Part shown: piece after piece, positions 9,052 through 18,134 of the stretch | How positions within the stretch are numbered: position 1 is the stretch's first letter | Layout: each line of letters opens with the position of its first letter | The notes under the pieces: generated by a model | Databases searched by the model: none | Told to the model about the DNA's origin: nothing | Seen by the model: only the letters and a program-made list of their open reading frames with translations | Origin: Amycolatopsis saalfeldensis | GTDB taxonomy: Bacteria > Actinomycetota > Actinomycetes > Mycobacteriales > Pseudonocardiaceae | Length of the DNA: 64,000 bases | Reading direction: 5' to 3' | NCBI RefSeq assembly: GCF_900110575.1 | Contig: NZ_FOEF01000008.1 | Span: 186,001-250,000, forward strand | Translations under genes and position numbers: made by a program

Positions 9052-10959
9052 GTGACCGCATCATCGTGGCTGCTGGTGGCCCTGCCGGCCCTCGGCGCCC
9101 TGATCCTGCTGCTGGCCGGGAAGCGTTCGAAGGCGTGGGGGCACCTGCTCGGCACCGCCACCGTCGTCGCCGCCTTCGTCTACGGCCTGATCCTGTTCTT
9201 CGGCTTCGACGGCAAATCCACTGTGGACACCAAGCTGTTCTCGTGGATCCCGGTCGGGCAGCTCCAGGTGGACTTCGGGCTGCGCATCGACGCGCTGTCG
9301 CTGACCTTCGTGCTGCTGATCACCGGCGTCGGCATGCTGATCCACTTCTACTCGATCGGCTACATGGCCGACGACGAGGGCAGGCACCGCTTTTTCGCGT
9401 ACCTGAACCTCTTCGTCGCCTCGATGCTGATCCTGGTGCTGGGCAACAGCTTCCTGACGCTGTACCTCGGCTGGGAAGGCGTGGGCCTCGCGTCCTACCT
9501 GCTCATCGGCTGGTACCAGGACCGCCCGTCCGCGGCCACCGCGGCGAAGAAGGCGTTCCTGATGAACCGCGTCGGTGACGTCGGGCTGGCGCTGGCGATC
9601 TTCCTGATGTTCAAGTACGTCGGGTCCACCGGCTACGCGCAGGTCTTCGACGGCGTCGCGAACGGCAAGATCCCGTCGGGCGCGATCACCGCGATCGCGA
9701 TCCTGCTGCTGCTGGGCGCCTGCGGCAAGTCGGGCCAGTTCCCGCTCCAGGCCTGGCTGCCGGACGCGATGGAGGGCCCGACCCCGGTTTCGGCCCTGAT
9801 CCACGCGGCGACGATGGTCACCGCCGGCGTCTACCTGGTCGCCCGCTCCAACGTCATCTTCAGCCAGACGCCGGACGGGCGACTGGTCGTGACGCTGGTC
9901 GGGGCGGTGACCCTGCTGCTCGGGTCCATCGTCGGCTGCGCCTACGACGACATCAAGAAGGTGCTCGCGTACTCCACGGTCAGCCAGATCGGCTACATGA
10001 TGCTGGCCGTGGGCCTCGGGCCGGGCATCTACGCGCTGGGCATCATGCACCTGGTCGCGCACGGCTTCTTCAAGGCCGGGCTCTTCCTCGGGGCCGGCTC
10101 GGTCATGCACGGCATGAACGACGAGGTCGACATGCGCAAGTTCGGCGGCCTGGCCAAGAAGATGCCGATCACCTTCGTCACCTTCGGCCTCGGCTACCTC
10201 GCGCTGATCGGCTTCCCGTTCCTCTCGGGCTACTACACGAAGGACGCGATCATCGAGGCCGCGTTCGGCCAGGAGGCCTGGCGTGGCTGGGTGTTCGGTC
10301 TCGCGACCGTCATCGGCGCCGGGCTCACAGCGTTCTACATGACGCGCCTGATGATGATGACGTTCTTCGGCAAGTCCCGCTGGAAGACGATCAAGAGCAC
10401 CGACGGGCGCGAGTTCCACCCGCACGAGTCCAAGCCGATCATGTGGATCCCGATGGTGATCCTGGCGGTCGGCTCGGTCGGCGCGGGCGCGTTCTTCGCA
10501 CTGGGCAACCGGTTCGTGGACTGGCTCGCCCCGACCGTCGGCCAGTTCCACGAGGCCGAGCACACGCCGATCTCGGCGTCGCTGGTCCCGTGGCTGACGC
10601 TCGCGCTGGCCCTGATCGGCGCCGTGGTCGCGGTCCTGGTCTTCCGGCCCAGCGCGGACATCCCGGTCGAGCGCCCCGAGCGCGTCTCGTGGCCGATCCG
10701 GGCGGCGCGCAAGGACCTGTACGGCAACGCCATCAACGAGACGCTGGTCGCCCGCCCGGGCACCTGGCTCGCGCGGGCGCTGGTGTACGTCGACAACCGG
10801 GGGGTGGACGGGGCGGTCAACGGCCTCGCCGCGGCCCTCGGCGGCGGGTCCGGGCGGCTGCGGCGGATGCAGACCGGGTTCGTCCGGTCGTACGCGCTGT
10901 CCATGCTCGGCGGCACTTTCCTGCTTCTCGCGGCCCTTCTGCTGGTGAGGTTCTCCTGA
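9052..10959 (+). CDS. nuoL: NADH-quinone oxidoreductase subunit L
   Basis: Distal Mrp-antiporter-like proton pump of complex I, ending in the long lateral helix. The 635-aa polytopic protein has the hallmark stretch LYLGWEGVGLASYLLIGW near residue 140 and the pump-channel motif LPDAMEGPTPVSALIHAATMVTAG near residue 240. The GTG start is preceded by GAGGGCGAG, 10 bp after the nuoK stop. A polar loop and terminal helix close the protein. Confidence 0.96.
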   Translation: MTASSWLLVALPALGALILLLAGKRSKAWGHLLGTATVVAAFVYGLILFFGFDGKSTVDTKLFSWIPVGQLQVDFGLRIDALSLTFVLLITGVGMLIHFYSIGYMADDEGRHRFFAYLNLFVASMLILVLGNSFLTLYLGWEGVGLASYLLIGWYQDRPSAATAAKKAFLMNRVGDVGLALAIFLMFKYVGSTGYAQVFDGVANGKIPSGAITAIAILLLLGACGKSGQFPLQAWLPDAMEGPTPVSALIHAATMVTAGVYLVARSNVIFSQTPDGRLVVTLVGAVTLLLGSIVGCAYDDIKKVLAYSTVSQIGYMMLAVGLGPGIYALGIMHLVAHGFFKAGLFLGAGSVMHGMNDEVDMRKFGGLAKKMPITFVTFGLGYLALIGFPFLSGYYTKDAIIEAAFGQEAWRGWVFGLATVIGAGLTAFYMTRLMMMTFFGKSRWKTIKSTDGREFHPHESKPIMWIPMVILAVGSVGAGAFFALGNRFVDWLAPTVGQFHEAEHTPISASLVPWLTLALALIGAVVAVLVFRPSADIPVERPERVSWPIRAARKDLYGNAINETLVARPGTWLARALVYVDNRGVDGAVNGLAAALGGGSGRLRRMQTGFVRSYALSMLGGTFLLLAALLLVRFS

Positions 10960-10960
10960 C

Positions 10961-12550
10961 ATGACTTGGCTTCTGGCGCTCATCCTGCTGCCGCTGGCCG
11001 GCTCGCTGGTGCTGGCGTTCCTGAAGGGGAACGACCGCGCCGCGATGGTCACCGCGCTGGTCGTGTCCATCGTGGAGTTCTTGCTGATCATCCCGTTCTG
11101 GGCGAGCTACTCGCCCTCGGGGGAGCGGATCCAGCAGGCGACCACGATGGACTGGATCCCCAGCTTCGGCATCCACATCTCGTTCGGCACCGACGGCATC
11201 TCGCTGATCATGATCGCGGTGATCGCCCTGCTGGTGCCGATCGTGGTCGGCGGCCTCGGCTTCACCGACAAGCTCCCGGCCGGCCGCAGCGCCGGCGGGT
11301 TCCTGTCACTGATCCTGCTGCAAGAGGCCATCACCATCGGCGTCTTCGCGGCGACCGACGTGTTCCTGTTCTACGTGCTGTTCGAGATCATGCTGATCCC
11401 GATGTACTTCCTGATCGGCGGCTACGGCGGCGCGAACCGGCAGTACGCGGCGGTGAAGTTCTTCCTGTACTCCTTCCTCGGCGGCCTGATCATGCTGGCC
11501 TCGGCGATCGGCGCGTACTCGCTGGCGTCGGACAAGCTGGGCAAGGGCACGTTCGACTGGGCCACCCTGGTCACCGTGGTGCGGGACGCGCCGACCAGCA
11601 CGCAGATCTGGCTGTTCTTCGGCTTCTTCCTCGCGTTCGCGATCAAGGCGCCGCTGGTGCCGTTCCACACCTGGCTGCCGGACGCGGCGGGGCAGGCGCC
11701 GATCGGCGTCGCCGTGCTGCTGGTCGGCGTCCTGGACAAGGTCGGCACGTTCGGCTTCCTGCGCTACCTGCTGCCGATGTTCCCCGAGGCGAGCAAGACG
11801 CTGGCGCCGCTGGTGCTGGTGCTCTCGGTGATCGGCGTGGTCTACGGCTCGATCCTCGCCGCCGGGCAGTCGGACATGAAGCGGTTCCTCGCCTACGTCT
11901 CGATCGCCCACTTCGGCTTCATCGCGCTGGGCATCTTCACCTTCAACGAGCAGGCGATGGTCGGCTCGGTGTCGTACATGCTCAACCACAGCCTCTCCAC
12001 CGGCATGCTGATCGTGGTGGTCGGCCTGATCATCCGGCGCGGCGGCTCCACCCGGATCTCCGACTACGGCGGGATGGCGAAGCTGACCCCGCTGCTCGGC
12101 GGGATGCTGCTGATCGCCGGCCTGTCCGCGCTGTCGCTGCCGGGCACCAACTCGTTCGTGAGCGAGTTCCTGGTGCTGCTGGGGTCCTTTGTGGACCACC
12201 CGGTGTACACGATCATCGCGACGGTCGGCATGGTGCTGGCCGCGGCTTACGTGCTCTGGCTCTACCAGCGGATCATGCAGGGCCCGGTGCGCGGCGACGC
12301 GCTGCTGGCGCCCGCGCCGTCCGGGTCGTCCGCTTCGGCCGGCGTGGAGTCGGGCGGCGCGGTGGCCACGGCGGTCGCGCCGGAGACCGGCGTGAAGAAG
12401 GCCGTCAAGGACCTCGGGGCACGGGAGATCGCGATCCTCGCCCCGCTGGTCATCCTGATCATCGGGCTGGGCTTCTACCCCAAGCCGGTGCTCGACACGA
12501 TCACCCCGTCGGTGCAGGCGACCCTGTCTGCCGTGCAGGGAGGCAAGTAA
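10961..12550 (+). CDS. nuoM: NADH-quinone oxidoreductase subunit M
   Basis: Second Mrp-antiporter-like proton pump of complex I. The 529-aa product has some fourteen hydrophobic segments. It shows the conserved FEIMLIPMYFLIGGYGG region with the essential membrane Glu, the channel lysine region KAPLVPFHTWLPDAAGQAP, and SDMKRFLAYVSIAHFGF. The ATG lies 1 bp after the nuoL stop. A Ser/Gly/Ala-rich loop before the last helix (about residues 440-470) is a lineage-specific insertion. Confidence 0.96.
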   Translation: MTWLLALILLPLAGSLVLAFLKGNDRAAMVTALVVSIVEFLLIIPFWASYSPSGERIQQATTMDWIPSFGIHISFGTDGISLIMIAVIALLVPIVVGGLGFTDKLPAGRSAGGFLSLILLQEAITIGVFAATDVFLFYVLFEIMLIPMYFLIGGYGGANRQYAAVKFFLYSFLGGLIMLASAIGAYSLASDKLGKGTFDWATLVTVVRDAPTSTQIWLFFGFFLAFAIKAPLVPFHTWLPDAAGQAPIGVAVLLVGVLDKVGTFGFLRYLLPMFPEASKTLAPLVLVLSVIGVVYGSILAAGQSDMKRFLAYVSIAHFGFIALGIFTFNEQAMVGSVSYMLNHSLSTGMLIVVVGLIIRRGGSTRISDYGGMAKLTPLLGGMLLIAGLSALSLPGTNSFVSEFLVLLGSFVDHPVYTIIATVGMVLAAAYVLWLYQRIMQGPVRGDALLAPAPSGSSASAGVESGGAVATAVAPETGVKKAVKDLGAREIAILAPLVILIIGLGFYPKPVLDTITPSVQATLSAVQGGK

Positions 12551-12553
12551 ACC

Positions 12554-14128
12554 GTGCTCGACATGTTCCTGGCGCAAGCGCCACAGCCGTTGCCGACGCC
12601 CTCGATCGACTACGCGGCCGTGCTGCCGATGCTGATCGTCCTCGGCATGGCCTGTGTGGGCGTGCTGGTGGAGGCGTTCGCGCCGAAGGCGGTCCGGTGG
12701 GGGATCCAGGTGACGATCTCCGTCATCGCGATCCTCGCGGCCGGGGTCTCGCTGATCCTGTACGCCACCGGCAGCTCGCCGAAGGCCGGGCTGACCACGT
12801 TCGCCGGCGCCATCTCGGTGGACCGGCCGTCGCTGTTCCTGTGGGGCACGCTGCTGCTGCTCTCGCTCGGCGCGGTGTTCCTGATCGCGGAGCGGAAGGT
12901 GGAGCCGGGCGGCGCGTTCGTCGCGCAGGCGGCGATCAGCCCCGGCACCGTGCAGGACCGCGCGCAGGCCGGCCCCACCACGGCGTCGCAGACCGAGGTG
13001 TTCCCGCTGACGCTGTTCGCCCTCGGCGGCATGATGGCGTTCTGCGCGGCCAACGACCTGCTGACCATGTTCATCGCCCTCGAGGTGCTGAGCCTGCCGC
13101 TGTACCTGATGTGCGGCCTGGCCCGGCGGCGCCGGCTGATCTCGCAGGAGTCGGCGGTCAAGTACTTCCTGCTCGGCGCGTTCTCCTCGGCGTTTTTCCT
13201 CTACGGCCTCGCGCTGCTCTACGGCTACGCGAACTCCGTGAAGCTCGCCGACATCGCCAACGCCGCGGCCGGCTCGGATCGCTCGGACACCCTGCTGTTC
13301 GCCGGCCTCGGCCTGCTGGTGGTGGGCCTGCTGTTCAAGGGCTCGGTCGGCCCCTTCCACACCTGGACGCCGGACGTCTACCAGGGCGCCCCGACACCGG
13401 TCACGGCGTTCATGGCGGCCTGCACGAAGGTGGCCGCGTTCGGTGGGATCCTGCGCGTGCTGTCGGTCGCGTTCTCCTCGACCAGCTGGGAATGGCGCGG
13501 CGTGCTGTGGGCCGTGGCGATCATCTCGATGCTGATCGGCGCGGTGCTGGGCCTGACCCAGACCGACGTGAAGCGCATGATCGCGTACTCCTCGATCGCG
13601 CACGCGGGCTTCCTGCTCGTCGGCGCCATCGCGATGACCGAGAACGGCCTGTCCAGCACCCTGTTCTACCTGCTGGCCTACGGCTTCACGACGCTCGCGG
13701 CGTTCGGCGTGATCAGCCTGGTCCGCGACGGCAGCGGGGAGGCCACGCACCTGTCCGCGTGGGCGGGCCTCGCCAAACGCTCGCCGTTGCTGGCGGGGGT
13801 GTTCACGTTCCTGCTGCTGGCACTGGCGGGCATCCCGTTGACCAGTGGTTTTGTCGGCAAGTTCGTGGTCTTCTCGGCCGCGCTGTCCGACGGCATGGCC
13901 CCGCTGGTGGTGGTGGCGCTGGTGTTCAGCGCCGTGGCCGCGTTCTTCTACCTGCGCGTGATCGTGCTGATGTACTTCTCGGAGCCGGCCACGGACGGGC
14001 CCACGGTGACGGTGCCCGGCGGGTTCACCACGGCGGCCATCACGCTGGGCGTGGTGGTGACGCTGGTGCTCGGCGTGGTCCCGGCGTTCGCGCTGAACTG
14101 GGCTTCTTCGGGCGGGTTCGCTTCGTAG
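12554..14128 (+). CDS. nuoN: NADH-quinone oxidoreductase subunit N
   Basis: Third antiporter-like pump and last gene of the nuo operon. The 524-aa product has the pump signature VGPFHTWTPDVYQGAPTPV and the downstream TDVKRMIAYSSIAHAGF repeat. The GTG start at 12554 is 3 bp after the nuoM stop. The gene is followed by a strong hairpin, so the transcription unit ends here. Residues about 120-150 hold a polar loop after the third or fourth helix, seen in actinobacterial NuoN. Confidence 0.96.
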   Translation: MLDMFLAQAPQPLPTPSIDYAAVLPMLIVLGMACVGVLVEAFAPKAVRWGIQVTISVIAILAAGVSLILYATGSSPKAGLTTFAGAISVDRPSLFLWGTLLLLSLGAVFLIAERKVEPGGAFVAQAAISPGTVQDRAQAGPTTASQTEVFPLTLFALGGMMAFCAANDLLTMFIALEVLSLPLYLMCGLARRRRLISQESAVKYFLLGAFSSAFFLYGLALLYGYANSVKLADIANAAAGSDRSDTLLFAGLGLLVVGLLFKGSVGPFHTWTPDVYQGAPTPVTAFMAACTKVAAFGGILRVLSVAFSSTSWEWRGVLWAVAIISMLIGAVLGLTQTDVKRMIAYSSIAHAGFLLVGAIAMTENGLSSTLFYLLAYGFTTLAAFGVISLVRDGSGEATHLSAWAGLAKRSPLLAGVFTFLLLALAGIPLTSGFVGKFVVFSAALSDGMAPLVVVALVFSAVAAFFYLRVIVLMYFSEPATDGPTVTVPGGFTTAAITLGVVVTLVLGVVPAFALNWASSGGFAS

Positions 14129-14143
14129 GACTGCTTGACGCTG

Positions 14144-14176
14144 AAGGCCGCCACGGATTCGTTTCGTGGCGGCCTT
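14144..14176 (+). terminator. Rho-independent-like terminator of the nuo operon
   Basis: A perfect 12-bp inverted repeat (arms 14144-14155 and 14165-14176, 9-nt loop) begins 15 bp after the nuoN stop. Only a short T-run follows (TTTGTC), as is common for high-GC actinomycete terminators. It separates the housekeeping complex I operon from the ATPase/HNH pair. Confidence 0.85.
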
Positions 14177-14204
14177 TGTCGTACCCGGCCGTTAAGCTCA
14201 GGCC

Positions 14205-15284
14205 ATGTACATCGAGCGGGTGCGGCTCACGGACGTCCTGGGGTTCCGCGGCGCCCGCACCGTCGACCTGCGGCTGCCCGGGCCGGGCTGGACCGTGCTC
14301 GCCGGGCGCAACGGGTCGGGCAAGACCACCTTCCTGCGCGCGCTGGCGCAGGCGGTCGTGCAGCCGCCGTTCGCCGAGGGGCTGCTGGGCGAGGGCAGCT
14401 CGATCGAGGTGGACGTGGTGGGCGAGGGGCCCGCGTTCTGCGCGGGTTACGGGCCGTTCCGGCGGCTGGCCGGGGGAGCACCGGAAGCGCAGTCGCTGAT
14501 GCGCGGCGAGTTCGCCCGGGTGGCCAGCCTGTTCAGCGAGGACGCGTCGCTGGCCGAAGGCGTGGCGTGGCTGATCAACCAGCATCTCCGTGCGCTGGAA
14601 GGAAAAGCGGGGGCGCTGGAGCTGAAGGAGGCGGTGCTCCGGCTGCTCGGCGACGGCCTGCTGCCCGACGGCTACCGCGTCCGCGACGTCGATTCCGACG
14701 GCCTGTGGGTCTCCTACCGCGGCGACCGGTTCCCGCTGCGGGAGATGAGCGACGGGTATCGCACGGTCACCGCCCTGGTCGTCGACCTGGTGCGGCAGCT
14801 CGCGGAGGTCGGGCTGACCGCGGACGACGCCGGCGTGGTGCTGATCGACGAGGTCGACGCGCACCTGCACGTTTCGTGGCAGAAGCGGATCGGGCCGTGG
14901 CTCAAGGCGCACTTCCCGCGGATCCAGTTCGTGGTGAGCACGCACAGCCCGTACGTCTGCCAGGCCGCCGACCCGGGCGGCCTGATCCGCCTGCCGGGGC
15001 CGGACGAGCAGGTGCCGCCGCGGGTGGTGTCCGCCGAGCTGTACCGGCGGGTGGTCTTCGGCAGCGGCGACGACGCCGTGCTGTCCGACCTCTTCGGGCT
15101 CGACAGCCCGTACTCGCCGCGGGCCGTGGAGCTGCGTGAGCACCTGGCGGAGCTGGAGATGCTCGTGGCGAGCGGCCAGGCCGACGCCGCGGGCGTGCGC
15201 GAGTGGGAGCAGTTGCGCGAGCGGCTGAGCAGCTCGCCGCCGAGCCGCGTGGACGACGTGACCCGGCACCTCGACGAGCGGTGA
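14205..15284 (+). CDS. AAA/ABC-type ATPase, PtuA-like (putative Septu defence ATPase)
   Basis: Predicted soluble ATPase of 359 aa related to the OLD/RecF/AAA_21 group. The sequence shows Walker A GRNGSGKT (residues 34-41), an ABC-like signature in MSDGYRTV, Walker B with catalytic Glu in VVLIDEVDAHLH, and a switch histidine in VVSTHSPYV. There is no TOPRIM domain, so it is not a full OLD nuclease. Its stop overlaps the start of an HNH nuclease gene (GTGA). An ATPase translationally coupled to an HNH protein is the Septu arrangement (PtuA/PtuB), in which the ATPase scaffolds and controls the nuclease during phage infection. No clear Shine-Dalgarno precedes the ATG. The family is clear; the defence role is inference from the gene pair. 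Confidence 0.75.
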   Translation: MYIERVRLTDVLGFRGARTVDLRLPGPGWTVLAGRNGSGKTTFLRALAQAVVQPPFAEGLLGEGSSIEVDVVGEGPAFCAGYGPFRRLAGGAPEAQSLMRGEFARVASLFSEDASLAEGVAWLINQHLRALEGKAGALELKEAVLRLLGDGLLPDGYRVRDVDSDGLWVSYRGDRFPLREMSDGYRTVTALVVDLVRQLAEVGLTADDAGVVLIDEVDAHLHVSWQKRIGPWLKAHFPRIQFVVSTHSPYVCQAADPGGLIRLPGPDEQVPPRVVSAELYRRVVFGSGDDAVLSDLFGLDSPYSPRAVELREHLAELEMLVASGQADAAGVREWEQLRERLSSSPPSRVDDVTRHLDER

Positions 15285-15991
15285 TCGCGCTGCGCCGGGT
15301 GGCGCTGCCCGCCGCGGCGGCCGGGGAACTCGACCGCCTGACGGCCCGGATTCCCCACGGGGACAGCAAAACCGCGCGTCGCCTGTGGTCGTCCGCGCGG
15401 GGCGCGCGACGGTCCATTCGCGACGGTCTCGCCGAGATGGCCGCGGGCCGCGGGTACTGCATGTACTGCGGCGACGGGCTGGGGTCCACTGTGGACCATT
15501 TCGAACCGTTGGCGCGCAACCCGCGCCGCGCGTTCGACTGGCTGAATCACCTGCTGGCGTGCGAATACTGCAACAGCCACCACAAACGCGACCGCTTCCC
15601 GCTCGACGCCGACGGTCGGCCGCTGCTGATCGACCCGACCGCGGAGGACCCGTTGGCGCACCTGTTCCTGGTGCTCTCCATCGGCACTTACCGCCCGCTG
15701 AGCGAAAAGGGCCGCACGACGATCGAGGTCTGCGGCCTCAACCGGCCCCTGCTCGAACGCGGCCGGGCCGCTGCCGTCGACCAGGTGGCGGCCCTGGTGT
15801 TTCGCTGGTGGGAGGGCACGCCCGAGGTCCGCCGCCGCGCGGTCTGGACCCTGCGGGACCAGCCGCACGCCGACGTCCTCCAGGCGATGCTGCGCCAAGC
15901 CCGGCTACCGGGCGCACCCCGCGTCTTCGCCGACGCCGACCTCGTCGACCTGCTCCGCGACGAGGACCTGCGCGCCGCTCTGCTGCCTTAG
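15281..15991 (+). CDS. HNH endonuclease, PtuB-like (putative Septu effector)
   Basis: Predicted HNH nuclease of 236 aa. The core shows a zinc-type CxxC (C60, C63), the D72-H73 pair of the HNH motif in STVDHFEPLARN, an Asn at about 89, and a second CxxC with following Asn (C94, C97, N98) then HHK. This matches the PtuB/retron-associated HNH layout. The C-terminal half is alpha-helical, Arg-rich and otherwise unremarkable. The GTG at 15281 overlaps the ATPase stop, so the two proteins are probably made in fixed ratio. It ends 3 bp before the convergent secreted-protein gene. A DNA or tRNA target cannot be told from sequence. Confidence 0.75.
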   Translation: MIALRRVALPAAAAGELDRLTARIPHGDSKTARRLWSSARGARRSIRDGLAEMAAGRGYCMYCGDGLGSTVDHFEPLARNPRRAFDWLNHLLACEYCNSHHKRDRFPLDADGRPLLIDPTAEDPLAHLFLVLSIGTYRPLSEKGRTTIEVCGLNRPLLERGRAAAVDQVAALVFRWWEGTPEVRRRAVWTLRDQPHADVLQAMLRQARLPGAPRVFADADLVDLLRDEDLRAALLP

Positions 15992-15994
15992 GGG

Positions 15995-16723
15995 TTACGG
16001 CGTGGGCGAGCAGGCGGTGCGGCCGACGGTCACCGAGCCCGTGATCCCGGACGCCGGCAGGAAGTCGAACCGCAGCATGGTGAGGCTGATGCTGCCGTCG
16101 CCGGGCAGGGTCTGGGTGTTGAAGACCGCGTTCGCGAGCGCGGTGCCGTTCGACTTGGTCAGCGGTTTGGTGTAGTTCGCGGGCATCGGCGAGGGCAGGC
16201 CGGTGATGCCGCCGAGCCCGCTGAACGTCCAGTTCGCGCTGGTCTGCGTCTGCGTCGCGGTGCAGGTGACGGTGTACGACGACAGCCGCACGCGCGGCCC
16301 GCCCACACTGACGAGGGCCGACAGCTCGAAGTTCTTCCCGTTGGCCGTCGACGTGGTGGTGGTGAGGTCGTTGCCCGGGTCGGTCACCGTGGTGTCGCAG
16401 GTGGTCGTGCCGCCGCCGAAGGTCAGCCCGGTCTTGCTGACCGGTGACGCCGTCGCGCTGACCGGCCCCTCGACCGCGCACGGCGCGAGCGTGGGCACCG
16501 TGACCGTGGTCGAGCCCTTGGTGAACCCGGCCTCGCCGAGATCCGCCGTGCCCGCCGCGGTGGCCGGTGTTGCCGCTGTGGCGGGAGTTGCCGCTGTTGT
16601 CCCGCTCGCTGCCGCCGCGCCCGTCGGCGTGCCCGCCTGAGCCGTCCCCACCCCGGCGAAAACCCCACCGGCCACCAGTACCGCACCGACGAGCCCGGCT
16701 CGCCTGACGATGGTGTTACGCAT
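15995..16723 (-). CDS. Secreted Thr/Ala-rich protein of unknown function
   Basis: The 242-aa product begins with a signal peptide (MRNTIVRRAGLVGAVLVAGG, likely cut after TAQA), then an Ala/Thr/Pro-rich linker of about 40 residues and a beta-rich domain with three cysteines. The layout resembles secreted actinomycete proteins labelled choice-of-anchor P, though I see no LPxTG or clear C-terminal anchor. The ATG at 16723 is chosen over upstream starts because AAGGAGG precedes it and the signal peptide starts there. No enzyme motif is visible. Function unknown; probably a cell-surface or secreted structural protein. Confidence 0.7.
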   Translation of the reverse strand: MRNTIVRRAGLVGAVLVAGGVFAGVGTAQAGTPTGAAAASGTTAATPATAATPATAAGTADLGEAGFTKGSTTVTVPTLAPCAVEGPVSATASPVSKTGLTFGGGTTTCDTTVTDPGNDLTTTTSTANGKNFELSALVSVGGPRVRLSSYTVTCTATQTQTSANWTFSGLGGITGLPSPMPANYTKPLTKSNGTALANAVFNTQTLPGDGSISLTMLRFDFLPASGITGSVTVGRTACSPTP

Positions 16724-17062
16724 GTCCTGTCCTCCTTGCTGTCCGGGAGACCTGTCGGAAACGGCAGCTCTGTCCACTGACTGAATATCCGCGCGCCCGA
16801 TTCGCCCGTTGCGCCGCGCCGCGGTGATCACTCGTCTGCGCGCGGTGATCAACCCGTTCGTGGATCCGGTGTCCGTCCGGTCCGCTTTGGCCGGTGCCGG
16901 CGACGCGCGGCTGGTCCGGGTCGTACCGGCCGGTCCCGCCCGAATAGGCCCGATGTCATGTTCGTCACCGTTTCCCCTGGACAGCGGGTAAACCGGGTAC
17001 CTGGGGTAACCACTACCCTGAAAGCGGAAAACCCGACCGGCGCATGAGAGAGCGGAGCCGAC
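16724..17062. promoter_or_regulatory. Divergent intergenic region with an 11-bp direct repeat
   Basis: This 339-bp gap separates the leftward secreted-protein gene from the rightward polyprenyl synthase gene and must hold both promoters. The only pattern I see is an exact 11-bp direct repeat, CGCGGTGATCA, at 16820-16830 and 16841-16851. The copies start 21 bp apart, about two helical turns, and each contains the palindrome TGATCA. I see no convincing -10/-35 pair and no open reading frame of its own. Confidence 0.4.
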
Positions 17063-18121
17063 GTGTCTGTGTCTTCACCACCCCCGGGGGCGGGACCCGC
17101 CGCTGCTCGGGATGGCGCTGTCGAGGACCTGCGCGCGACCGTCGGGCTGCAGATCGAGGACGAGCAGCTGCTCAGGGCCATCGCGGGCGGGCTCGCGGAG
17201 GTCGAGACGATGCTGCGCGACGTCGTCAAGAGCGACGTGCAGGCGGTCCACGACGCGGCGTTGCACCTGGTCGAGGCGGGGGGCAAACGTTTTCGTCCCC
17301 TGTTCACGCTGCTGTCCTCGCAGTTCGGGCCCAAGCAGGGCAGCGAGCACGTGCTGATCGCGGCGGCCGCGGTGGAGCTGGTGCACCTCGCGACGCTGTA
17401 CCACGACGACGTGATGGACGAGGCGACCATGCGGCGGGGCGCGGAGAGCGTCAACGCCCGCTGGGACAACACCGTCGCCATCCTGACCGGCGACTTCCTG
17501 TTCGCGCACGCCTCGCGGCTCGTCGCGGACCTCGGCACCGACGCGGCGCGGATCATCGCCGAGACGTTCGGCGAGCTGGTCACCGGGCAGATGCGCGAGA
17601 CGGTCGGGCCCGGGCCCGGCGACGACCCGGTCGAGCACTACCTCACCGTGATCGCGCAGAAGACCGGCTCGCTGATCGCGACCTCCGGCCGGTTCGGCGG
17701 CATGATGTCGGGTGCCGAGGAGGAGCACATCCAGGCGCTGCGCCGGTTCGGCGACATCGTCGGCACGGCGTTCCAGATCTCCGACGACATCATCGACATC
17801 GCGTCGCCCTCGGCCGAGCTGGGCAAGGCGCAGGGCACGGACCTGCGTGAAGGCGTCCGGACCCTGCCGATGCTGTACGCGCTGGCCGACCCGGACACCG
17901 ACCCGCGCCTGATCGAGCTGCTCGCCGGCCCCATCACCGAGGACGCGCTGGTGGCAGAGGCCCTGGAGCTGCTGCGCCGTTCCAGTGGACTCGAACGCGC
18001 GCGCGTCACCCTTTCCGACTACGCTTCGCGGGCACGTTCCGAGCTCGCAGCGCTGCCCGCTTCCCCCGCGCGGAATGCCTGCGAGTCGGTCGCCGACTAC
18101 ATGGTCGCGCGCACGCACTAA
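17063..18121 (+). CDS. Trans-polyprenyl diphosphate synthase (menaquinone side chain)
   Basis: Condenses isopentenyl diphosphate units onto an allylic primer to make the long isoprenoid chain, most likely for menaquinone, the quinone that complex I reduces. The 352-aa product has the first Asp-rich motif in YHDDVMDEATMRRG, the second in QISDDIIDI, and the substrate GGKRFRPLF segment near residue 70. The GTG at 17063 follows GGAGCC. It is a GrcC/HepT-like enzyme by motif; exact chain length cannot be read off. It is close to, and probably co-transcribed with, the gene starting at 18135 (13-bp gap). Confidence 0.9.
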   Translation: MSVSSPPPGAGPAAARDGAVEDLRATVGLQIEDEQLLRAIAGGLAEVETMLRDVVKSDVQAVHDAALHLVEAGGKRFRPLFTLLSSQFGPKQGSEHVLIAAAAVELVHLATLYHDDVMDEATMRRGAESVNARWDNTVAILTGDFLFAHASRLVADLGTDAARIIAETFGELVTGQMRETVGPGPGDDPVEHYLTVIAQKTGSLIATSGRFGGMMSGAEEEHIQALRRFGDIVGTAFQISDDIIDIASPSAELGKAQGTDLREGVRTLPMLYALADPDTDPRLIELLAGPITEDALVAEALELLRRSSGLERARVTLSDYASRARSELAALPASPARNACESVADYMVARTH

Positions 18122-18134
18122 AGGGGCAGGGAAG

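Noticed and set aside
11306..13750. Long open frame antisense to nuoM/nuoN
   Set aside because: It shadows the third-position GC of two well-defined membrane proteins and shows only Gln/Arg/Glu-rich filler.
14205..15991. The ATPase/HNH pair as part of a mobile island or retron
   Set aside because: No integrase, transposase, attachment repeats or reverse transcriptase is visible within several kilobases, and composition matches the neighbours.
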